Positions 23,901 to 35,900 of a stretch of DNA of 64,000 nucleotides are shown in pieces. Source of the stretch: Sanderia malayensis. Taxonomy: Eukaryota; Cnidaria; Scyphozoa; Semaeostomeae; Pelagiidae. Each line of letters opens with the position of its first letter. The first letter of the stretch is position 1. The notes beneath the pieces were generated by a model that did not search any database, was not told the DNA's origin, and saw nothing but the letters and a program-made list of their open reading frames with translations. Where the stretch lies: the NCBI GenBank assembly GCA_013076295.1, contig RQOL01000828.1, forward strand, positions 558,001 to 622,000, in the 5' to 3' direction. The translations under genes were made by a program, and so were the position numbers.

Positions 23901-26900
23901 GAGTACAGTAAAGAGCTACAATACTCTTCAATACGAAAACTTGAAATGTGTCATGGCTATGATGTCACGGCTGTCGCAGTTGAAATGCCAAAATCAACGA
24001 CTTTGCAGGCTTGTAACAATAGTTCTACTGGGACAATTTTCATTCTGAAAACGGTCTTATGATAAGTTCGAATAGGTTTATCATGAAATGCAAAAAATCA
24101 TCTCACTTTTTTTATTGCAGTAGGCCTGTGCCAATTCAGAGTGTATCCCTTCTCAAACGTTTTAGAACATTCTAGAGACGCTTACCTTTTATTTGCTGAC
24201 TGAGTATTATATAAATCCATATTTAATCACGAATGTAACAAAAATTATCTTATCCGCCAATTAGGCCTACGTCGATGTAACCGAACTTTCTAGTTAACCT
24301 CTTTTTCATATTTTACCTCGTAATAGTTGTTCTACTTCTTTCGGGAGGTTTCTAGCTGTATTAAATTTAGATTCTTACGCAATAGGTTGGTAACGTCATC
24401 GTGACAGAACTTTCGGGTAAATTCTAGTTTTGAGGACTCATGCTTATAATATAATATACCTTAGGTGTATTAAATTTCGTGGTGTATTGTAATTCGCGCG
24501 TACTTGAATTCGCGCATTTTAAATTCGCGCACAAAACTTTCATATTTTCGTGCAGTCTTAAATTCGCGCACACGAGAAAGTAGACAAGATGATATAAAAA
24601 TTCAGTTCAAAGGAAACTATATTTCCGAACGTTACTCTTGACTAAAAGTGACCTTTTTATAAGAATGGGTCTTCATACTGGCGCTCTTTTGCTAAGAAAT
24701 CTTTAATCCCAGCCCTCTTAAACTATTTGACATCTGTATCTGGTCGGTTTTGCATGCGGTCATAAAAGATGTCAACCACTTTGCCTGTATCGACTTCAAA
24801 ATACTGATTTTCAAGTCTACGTTTACTTGTTCTGCTTCAAAACCATTTTGAATTTGCTGCTGGACTTGTTCTGCAAACCAGTTGTGCGACTCTTTACGGA
24901 GAAATGCCTTGCAACTTATATTCACTGTGAGATCAAGATCCTTATGCAATGGCTTTGCGCATTAAGACAAGAATGACGATCGACAGACATCGCGTAATCG
25001 GGCATTTGCTAAGGGAGATAAGCCACTTTTCAATGTTTTATTAGGACTATGGAGGGAAAATGGAGGCTTTTGTAACAAGCATAACCTTTTGAATTTATAG
25101 CGATATTTTGCCTTTGCGTTATGTGCATGCATGGCCTTTTTTGCGCAGCTCAATTTTCGCGCAGTACTTAAATTCGCGCAGTCGGGGGTGCGCGAAAAAT
25201 AGTACAACGCGAATTTAAATACACCTAAGGTATCTAAATATAGGTTTCTAGATCTTTCTTTTAGAATCGTATATATGCACGTAAGCGTTCGGGAGTTAGT
25301 CACTCATGGATTTCATTACGAACAAGCATTGAGAAGTTATAAAAATTGTGAGTTATTTAGTGTCACTGGGAGTTCTATTCGGGCACAAGGCTATCTTCAC
25401 AGAATTCCCCACAGGCCTTTAAAGTTTCAAGATATCAGAGGTTCAATTGTATTCAAGATTGTCCTACTGTAATGCTTCGATTAAACGCTCGGGCCGTTTA
25501 TTCATTTTTTTATATTTTTGGGGGCTTCTATTTGAGGGGGCGTTTAAAAGAGGGGCGTTTATTAATAAACATCTAATGATGATTGCACTTAGCGTGAAAC
25601 TCTGAGTAACAACTAAAAAAGTCTGATTCCAGAAGTATAACTTAGAAAAACAAATATCTAGTTCAAAGTCATCATTAGCATCGTCTTCCTTGATGATGTT
25701 AAAAGAAGGACGAGCTTCAGTTCTGTGTGTTTCATATACAAGCCCCTCTAAAAGGGGGCGTCTATTCGAAGTGGTTAAGTTAGGACCAAAATGCCTTTTC
25801 ACACGTTGTTAACAAATTTAATTCCTCTTTTCTGACAGGTCACAAGAACGATATTTTAGCTCTATGTTGGTCACCCAGAAGTGACTATGTGCTTGCTTCT
25901 GGAAGGTATCGTATTTTCTTTTGCTTGCATTACTAATATGTTTCAACATGGTTTTGCTTCAGTCTACCAAGCTAATCCAGTTTTGTCTAAATGGCCACAC
26001 GAGTCAGAACCATAGATATCTGATATAAGATAATCTAGAGGGCTTAACGGCCGACACTCTCTCAATATGAAGGGTGAAGCAAAGAATTTCAGCCAGCCAC
26101 TCTCCAACAAAGTGGACAAAATTTCACAGCTAGAGCTTTCATATTTTGAATTCAAAATATTTATTTCCAGTTCAAATCATCAAAGAAATGTTTACCCGAT
26201 TTCAACAACAATCACCTCAGTTGTAATTTGCGTAACAACGGGGAAATCAGTAACTTTGTCAGATCAGACTATCCTCCTTCAAATAGAACTCATTTCTATT
26301 TGATTTCTATTTCCTTTTAAAGTCAGTGAAAATCTTGTGCAGTGTTCACACTTTCGTAAGAAGCAGTATAGTCGGCCAATTTGTGTTTTGTCTTTGTGTT
26401 GGAAGTGAGAAATGGGAACCAGGTTAACTAACCCATCTAAAGTGGGAACCAGGCTTTAGATGGGTTAGTTAATCCTGTATTGACACGCTGTGGGCTTCCA
26501 CTTGTCAGATGTGTTCCTTTCCCGTGACTTTATAGTCTATTATACCTTTTATGACTCTACCTGTTATTGTTTTCTCTGATTGATTTCCTGTCTATATTAT
26601 TGTTTTACCAGTTGTTTCTATGTTTGATTCTGTGTTCTGTTATAACGGTTCTGTGCTGTGCCTGTCATTATCGTAGCTTGTTAATTATAGTATTTTCCAT
26701 TTTTTGAAGTATCTTAACCAGAATGTTTATGTAAGTCAGAGAATCAAGGGTAAAGCTTGCTTCCTCGATACGAGCCGAATTCGCCCCCGAAAGCTCAAAC
26801 GCGAATTTATGAAAGGCCTGCCAACTACGAATAAGCTAAGTTGGTTGGAAACAGATCCAATGCCCACCTTATATCAAATGGTTGCATTTCTGCTACTTTA

Positions 26901-29900
26901 TTGGGCACTCAAAGCATTACCTCTATTCAAAGACACTGCTGTTACAGCCCTTGAACAATAATGCCAAGACCAACAACAACAGCTCGACAAGGTTGTTGAG
27001 GTGGTGAGAGCCCTTTCATATTATGACAAGCTGATCTCGTGGCAACTTTGACATCACCTACGCTATACCAGAGCCCCGCAGGAAGAATATTTGCTGCTTT
27101 CGATGCCAACCCGAAGAGCATATAATTTGAAATTGTTTGAATTTGAAACTGCACTAACAACCAGCAACCACTCTATCCTCAGTAACTTCGGGTTGGTTTC
27201 ATTCGCCGAACGAATGCATGAACAAAGATGTAGAGAGAACATGGCCGTAAGTCACTAAAGTTATCATCTTTAAACTGCCAGGGAATGCATTACTGATGGG
27301 TTGGAGCACCCAGAAACACTCTGTACTTTTTGTTGGAGATACTTTTGTTTCCTCTTCAGCTCGGAGTTTTAATTTCTCCTGACCAACCCGGCTGGGTCAG
27401 GGTCAATTGTTTCATCCGGCACCTGAATCTCGTGGTATAATTGTTTGGAAAGGTTATGGCCTCTGCGAACCAGACCACGTGATTCAACTGCGTTTGGAGA
27501 AATTGTTATACACTGAAGCACTTAAAGGAGAACCGACACGCCAAAATAATTTTGCCTAAATCGGAAGAAACAATGCCGGAGATTTCAAATATCAACGTCG
27601 TTTTTCCAAAAAATCATTAATTTTCGAGTTACAGCCCTTTCAAAAACTCGGAAATTGCCGATTATTTTGCAATTTTTGCCACCCTTTCGGTGACGATTTT
27701 ACTGACGTCACAAATGCCATGTTGAAATCAAGGTGAAGCAATAACACAGTGAATCATGTCCGGGGAAGGGTTGAAAACTCTCTATTGAAATGTTTCCTGG
27801 GTTGTTATTTATCAGTTAAACATTGCAAAAATGGTGGCATGTTCTGCCTATACTGTAGTGTGGCACTGGAAATGCACTTTTCTTGTTTTCTTTTTACAAA
27901 TTTGTTCGCAAACGATGCATAGAGAAAATTCGTTTAGTAAACTTTAGGCCTACCAAAGCTTCCAGGCTGTGCGAAAGTCACTTCAAGGAAAAATGTTTCC
28001 AAAGAAATCCACACTTGATGAAGGTGACAGGAGTGAAATTCAAGCTTGCATGGAACGGAACAAGTATTCCTACGTTTTCAACATACGCCGAGGAAATAAG
28101 CCACAGCTATAAGACAAGAAAAAATAACGCATCTGCGTTTGCCACTACTAAGAAAAGAAGCAGCAAGAAAATCATTTTGGTTTCAAGGACCTCGATGTTA
28201 TAACGAACTTCCATTGGGGATTCGTTCCTTGAACTCTTTTGTTCTATTCAGGTCAAGACTGAAGGACTATTATGATTCCCTGTAAATAAGATGCCATTGT
28301 TGAAACGATTTATTGTAAATATTCTTATAACTATCTCGACAAGTTTATTGTATTAGGATTATATCATTAATTTATATTACTTTTAATTTTAACAGGGCCC
28401 TTGTTGATAACAATACTTTATAGTATTGATAAGGTCTTTACCCTGTATAAACATGTATATTATTATTATTATTATTGCATTGAAGCCAGATGCCATTTCC
28501 ATCCCACAGTTGATTTGACTTTTCTTCGCCAAAGAGGAAGTGTCATGTGAGATTTATGACGAGCAATTCAAGACAGAATATAATGAAAGATTTGGTTCAA
28601 AGAAACGGCAAATATACACAAAAATGTCCTACTAATCTGTATTTGCAATCCTTTCGATTTAAAATCATCATCTTCATGATCGTTCCCCCAATCAACATCA
28701 GACTCACTTGCTGCCATTGCTGCCTCGGGATTTGGCTCAAACATGAAAATGGCTGGATCGCTTTACCCTCGAAAATATCCGGGTATTCAAAGTCGTGACT
28801 TAAGTCTTCAGACATTTCTTATTAGTTATAAACGTATTTCATAGCTGGTTAAACACAGAAATGCCTTCTAGAGCAAGAATAAAAATATCGAAGTGCCTTT
28901 TCCTTGTGTTTTGACAACATGGTATTTGTGACATCACACCCTCTCTGTAGCTCTCGCTTAAACTCTGTGAAATTCTCGGGGTTCTGAAATTCGTATTTTA
29001 ACTGCCTATAACTCTAAATTGAACGACTTTTTGGAAAAACGAAGTTGATATTTGAAATCTCGGGCATGGTTTCTCCCGATTTAGGCAAAATTATTTTGGC
29101 GTGTCGGTTCTCCTTTAAAGAAGGGAAGGTCTTGCGTGCATGCTTTTCACAGACTTTGAAATGAGAACAATCTTGCCTGTTTGTTTGCCATGAGCGTTGC
29201 TTTATAATTGTTGTTTTTTCCTTTTTTGAAGTATTTTAATCAAATATAAACTTGAATATTGAATATTGTATTGACTGGGATGGCTGAGTGGTTAGATCGC
29301 TCAACCCTTGTTCAAAGGGTTGTGGGTTCGAGCCCACCTTCAGACCTGTCATATAAAGTGTGAGGAGAGAATTTGCCAGCTCTCTGTAATTCTATGCAAA
29401 AAGGCAAAAGGAATCACGGGGTGTGGTCACATCGAGAGGAAGCACCAGGGTCGCACTGCTTTGATTAGTCTAGCTATTCAGTGGGCCCTTTGTGCTTAGC
29501 ACATAAACCAATACCTTACAAAGATAGTAAGCGTATTTGCCTATCAATCAATCAATCGATCAATATTCAAACTTAAACTTAAAAACATCCAGTATTGATT
29601 TAGTGATTGAGGAAGCAAGAGCTGCAAATGCATTGTCCGAACTACTTGTATTAGCTATCTACTGATCTACAAAATGTTGCACATTCTTTTTTACTGGGGG
29701 TCATCGCTGGCTCGCCCCAGCCCATCATGTAAGAAAATCCTAATCTCGTTGGCGCACTTCGTGCACAACATTCGCTGCCGCTCATGCCCCTTTCGACCCC
29801 ACGTACAATGGGTTGGCTCGCTATGCTCGCCTGTCTATTTATTATCAAGAAAAATGGACTGATGGGCGTACTTCGTGCCCTGCATTCGCTAGCGCTCATG

Positions 29901-32900
29901 CCCCTTTCAACTCAAAGTACAATGGGTTAGCTCGCTTCGCTCGCCTGTCTATCTATTATCAAGAAACATTGAATGGTAGGCGCACTGCGTGTGCTGCATT
30001 CGCTACGCTCATGCCCATTTCAACCCTACGTACAATGGGTTTGCTCGCTAAGCTCACTTGTCTATCTATTATCGAGAAACATTGAATGATGGGCGCACTT
30101 CGGGCGCTACATTCGCTGCCGCTCATGCCCCTTTCAGCCCCACGTACAATGGGTTAGCTCGCTACGCTCGCCTGGCCATCTATTATCAAAAAACATTGAC
30201 TGGTAGGCGCCCTTTGTGTGCTGCATTCGCTGCCGCTCATGCCCCTTTCAGCCCCACGTACAATGGGTTAGCTCGCTACGCTCGCCTGTCTATCTATTAT
30301 CAAGAAACATTGCCTGATGGGCGCACTTCGTGTGCTGCATTCGCTTGCGCTCATGGCCCTTTCAACCACACGTATAATGAGTTAGCTCGCTACGCTCACC
30401 AGTCTATCTATTAGGGGTCTTTAAAACAATTAGCAAGTCTTTACAAAGAGAATTCAGGTCGTAAAACACTTTGAAAGCCGCCCAGTTATGCTTTGTGTTA
30501 TCCTTTGTGTGCAAAGCAAAATTATGCATCTTCTCGAAAAGTACCTGCTGTGCACCCCGAGTTCAAGTTTGCATGATAACGAAAAATGCCTGACTGTTCA
30601 CGTGAAGTCGCGAAAGAGCCAATCCACTTGCAGCAAGAGGCGAAACGGGTCATGTGAAGAGCGAGTACTTTGTTCGAAAATGGAGTTCGCGACGCAAATT
30701 TGGAATTTTGGCCACCGTAAACTGTAGTTTTTTTGTGATAGCACAATTAGCAGAATACTGAATGGAATAATTCAAAAACTTGGGAGAAGATCGAAAAACA
30801 AAATCCATTACCCTGGTCAAATTATGAAACTAAACAATTCAGCGTGAAATACACTTTCACGCTGTCATAGACCCTCAAACAAATAAGCCAATCATAGTTT
30901 CAAACATACTGATCTGGAAAACTAAGACCAGAAGTAAGAACATTAACTTTTTTTTATCTTTACAGTAAAGATAATCAAGTATGTCTATGGGATGTCAGGA
31001 AGCCAATTGGATGTTTAGTGAGCTTAGATCAACATAATGGTGATGGGGGTCGAACTTTTTCACGTACGTAATTTAACATAATTTTTATGTTTTATAATTT
31101 AGCGTTGAGACTATGATTTGCTCCGCATTTTCGTTATCGAAGTAAATTTGTCTATTTTCAATAATCTGTAAAGCACCATTCAAGGCTATTTGACACTATT
31201 TTATGGCGTCATTGTGAAGAGATTGAATGCAATCATATCCATATCCAAGCATTGTAGAAGAACTCTAATATATTATATCCCCGTCTTTCGCAACATAGAG
31301 TCACCTCTGAAAGTAGAAGTGGCTCTTAATTTTGACATCTGCTTTGAAAGATTTCATCGATATCCGGGGGCCTGTCTACACAAGCCGATAATGTATCATT
31401 ACATTTCTTAATCCTTTTTATTTAGACATTACCTCACTGTTCCAATGAGTGCTTATGCTCACCCTATTTATTTATGAAGCTAAATTCTGTAAATGAAAAT
31501 CGTATTTTTTTAAGTGAATAATCTACGGTTATTTACATTTGTTAATTTTTTTGCAGACAAAACTGCACATAATGGACATGTGAATGGCTTGGCTTATACC
31601 AATGATGGACTTCATCTTTTATCATATGGAAGGGATAAAAGCCTACGACTTTGGGATGTTTGTTCTGCAATGAATTCTTCGGTGAGCAATTATGAATACA
31701 GTCAAATCCCGATAACTCGAACCTCCAAAGGACGGATGAATATGTTTCGAGTTAAGAAATGTTCGAGTTATCGAGTGTTAGAAAGTACTAGCAAAGCTTT
31801 CAGTGGGAATACACATTGGTTCGAGCTATCCAAGGTTCGAATTATCGGGGGTTCGAGTTATCGAGATTTTACTGTATCTTAATGCATCAAATTGATGAAG
31901 CACAGCAAGAACACAATATCATTTTGGAAAATGCTCAACAGCGAGCGGATGAAACGAACTTTCCCTTTAATGGCAGAAATTGCACACAAACCAAGTTTGG
32001 TATTTTTAGACGTATTCTCAGGGCAGAGCATCTGGCCTTCAGGCTCATGTACACGAGACCAAAAGTTCCTCCTAAAACAGTAGGGGGTACTACCATAAAT
32101 TCCAAATGCCAACGTTTCCGGCTAAAATTTTCTAAAATCTAAAATAAACTTCATGTAGCACCTTAAGCCCGATGATTGATTTGATAATTGGCTTCCTTAT
32201 TGCGCCTGTTTTTCTGATTGTAAAAATAATTTGAATTTCATAATTGCTTTCATCTACTGCGCGGGTACACGTACACGGGTAACCTATGCTAACAAAATGG
32301 CTGGCTTTAGACGATTTGTAAATCAGAATTTTTCTGAAAATGAAAACTCTGGGACTCAAAATTCAGAATTTTTTTATTAATTATTCACTCGTACCGCAGA
32401 GAGTCGCAAGAAGAAGCCATTGCGTTATGCTTTGAATCATCATCATCATCATAATAGTCATCATAATCATAATTTACAACATAGTCATCTTCATCATCAT
32501 TATAATTTACAACATAATTGTTAGGTAATAATACGTAAATATATCAATGATGTTATACATAAATTAAAAACAGTTAATTACGATATTGTGGGCGGTGTAG
32601 GAAACGCATTTGCAAGGAACGAAGTGCGAGCGGAGAGGCAGGGACGCTGTCCCTGACTTGGAATTTAGGGACGCTGTCCCTGACTCGGAATTTAGGGACG
32701 CTGTCCCTGACTCGGAATTTTGGGACGCTGTCCCTGACTCGGAATTTAGGGACGCTGTCCCTTACTCGGAATTTACGGACGCTGTCCGTTTTGTTTTGAC
32801 ATATTTTGTGCTATTCCGAGTTTTTGTGATATGAAGTGTTTGCACTTTTGCCAGTTCCTGCAAAGTTTGGCGTCTCAGATGCATTGCGACTTTCAATTAA

Positions 32901-35900
32901 TCAGGTGGTTCGTGAGAGGTAGCTCGTAGAACCTTGGATATGCCTCTATCGGTGGATAGGGAGGTGGGCGGGTAAATTTTTCTTTCCTTGATTTGCTTGG
33001 CAACTATGTATAAGTAAATGTTGCTTTGTTTGTAAATTGTTGCCCTTTGAGGGCTTTGCATTGTCTTATAAGGGGAGTATTTTGCGTGGTGATTCGCTTA
33101 ATTTGATTGGCTTGTCGCTGGTTAGCATGCTGTGTTGGGAGCTCTGATTGGTTTATTGTGCTTGTCACTTTCATCAAGCTGAGATTAGATACAGGCAGCA
33201 TCGCTATGCGTGATATTTTACGATTGGTGCCAGATTAAAATACCTTGCCTGTGTCAAGTAATCAACGCACCCTTGGTGCGGCCCTGTTAATTTTGGTTGT
33301 TGATTAGCATCAAAAAACAGTCACGCAATATGAAAAATCCGTGCCTAATTAACTAAAGTTAATAAATTTCATGTATTAACTAACATTTAATTATTCACTC
33401 GTACCGCAGAGAGTCGCAAGAAGAAGCCATTGCGTTATGCTTTGAATCATCATCATCATCATAATAGTCATCATAATCATAATTTACAACATAGTCATCT
33501 TCATCATCATCATAATTTACAACATAATTGTTAGGTAATAATACGTAAATATATCAATGATGTTATACATAAATTAAAAACAGTTAATTACGATATTGTG
33601 GGCGGTGTAGGAAACGCATTTGCAAGGAACGAAGTGCGAGCGGAGAGGCAGGGACGCTGTCCCTGACTCGGAATTTTGGGACGCTGTCCCTGACTCGGAA
33701 TTTAGGGACGCTGTCCCTTACTCGGAATTTACGGACGCTGTCCGTTTTGTTTTGACATATTTTGTGCTATTCCGAGTTTTTGTGATATGAAGTGTTTGCA
33801 CTTTTGCCCACAAATTGCATCCAGCGATTGCCCATAAAAACGAGTAAAGCGATAAATGATAAAACTTTTTTTTTTTTTTATAGCATTATGAATAGTATCG
33901 CACATTGTCTGTGGTATACGTGTTAGTGTAAGCAAAGTAGAATTGTAATTGAAATATATAAGAGAAACTATAATTCAGGAACCAGTAAGTTGTTTGGACG
34001 CAGCGTGTAGCTGCAAAATCGGAAGCTCAATGTATCGCTTGAAGCAGTCGGATGACAACCTACCCAGAGTCTGGATAAGCCAGTGGGGCATGTTGGCCGC
34101 GGCTGCAGCCGTCGCAGCCCCCCGTCGGAAGCTGTGACTAGCAAACTCGTCAGGGGGTAAGCCCAGTTGCTTTAAGAGGGACCTAAGTTCAGCTGTAAAG
34201 CGGTTTCGAGTGAGGGGTTGCCCGGACCTGAAAATGAAAAGTGGGCCGCCAGGGGGTGGGGAGCGGGACAAGAGGTATGCCTGAAGCGAGCGCACAGCAC
34301 AGACAGTAGAGTTGGTTAATCCGATATGGATGTACAATCCTTTTTTAAACGGGTCTGTTTTAGACCGTTTTACAAACAATGAAAGACTTTGGGCGGTGTT
34401 CAAGTCCGGATAAAACGAAACATCGGAAACAGAAAGGTGCACGTCGGGATTAAAGGCTCGATCGCACGTGAATTCACTAATTCTAAGAAATCCTAGGAAT
34501 GCTGTGCAAAATGAGGCTCATATCATTTTGTTATCAAAATCACGTGCAGTGTCCGGCTGAAGCAGCCTGTAAAACCTTTGGAGATGGGAAAGTGATATGG
34601 GTCTGCGAATCCGTGTGTGAGATCCCTTGAAACGTTTTATGCCTCGAAGAATATATTGGAGTTGACAGAAATCTTTCAAATTGCAAGTAGAACCGTGTTG
34701 TAAGTGGAAGTCTCTCACTGCCGCCAGGTACATTGTTATTGTGTCATGTGAGACGGTTTGGGCCATGTGAGTAGCAAAATAACATAAAGTGATTTCGTCG
34801 GCGGGCAGAATACCTTGAAATTCGTGAACTTTGAATGCGTAGCAAAAATTAAGAAACTGTTTGACCCCCGAGCGGTATGAGTCTTGTGTGTTTTTGGCGA
34901 GTGAACAATCTTGAAAAAGGTGTAGCAAAGGCGTTAAAGGTGCGAAATTCCCTCCGGGAGCTGTTGAGGCAGGGGGTCTGCCCATGGAGCCAACTGTCTG
35001 AAACGATCGACCTGGAAACGTGATAGAGAATCAGCTATTTCGTTTTTTACTCCCGGGATGTGTTTAGCAAAAAAATAGAAATTATATTGCATAATGAGAA
35101 GCGTTAGGTGACGAACCAAGGCCATTACTTTGGGGCAAGGGGAACGTTTTGAGTTGATAATATAAACAACAGACTCATTATCGCAGTAAAAGTAAATCCT
35201 TTTCGTAGACCAGCGTGGTGCCCAAATAAAACAGGCCATAACAATAGCATACAACTCTTGCCACGCGATCGAAATGCCTTTTTTCCCAAGAAGTTGTTTT
35301 GGTAGCCAACGGCCTTGAAACCATTCGGTGCCGCAAATCCCGCCAAAACCTAAGCTCCCCGAGGCATCAGTGTATAAATTGAGATCAAAAGAGTTTTCCC
35401 AGAGGCGGTTGAGAAAAAAGGCCTTGCCATTCCAATTGTCTAAAAAATTCTGCCACATCTTAATATCTTCACGAAATGCCCCAGTCAATTTTATGTGGTG
35501 GTGTGGCTGTTTGGCACCACGTGTCAAAGAAATGATTCGTTGTAGGAATGACCTTGCGGGCAAAATTCAAAGTGCCAATCAGGGACTGTAAATCTACCAA
35601 AGTAGTGGATTTTTTGCTGTGCCAATGCAACAGATCAGCCCGAAGATTGGTTAATTTGTCCTGAGGCAAACGTGCTTCCATTTTGTCGGAATCCAAAATT
35701 ATGCCTAGGAATTCCAGCACAGTTGAAGGGCCTTCTGTTTTGCCGGAGGCCAGCGGGGTATTCAATAAGTCGAAAGTGAGCATCATGCTACGAAGGCTAA
35801 TCTTACAACTTTGGTCGAACGGGGGGGTCAGGATCTTTTGGTTCGATAATCAAGAAATCGTCGAGAAAGTGTGCCACGTACGAAATTGCACACTTATGTT

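Noticed and set aside
25464..25802. 112-codon minus-strand ORF before exon 6
   Set aside because: No domain, composition like intron, and covers GGGCGTTTATT phrases that look like decayed element ends.
29272..29345. A functional tRNA gene
   Set aside because: The boxes are good, but the acceptor stem does not pair and no consistent anticodon loop with T33 fits; body and tail sequences show a SINE.
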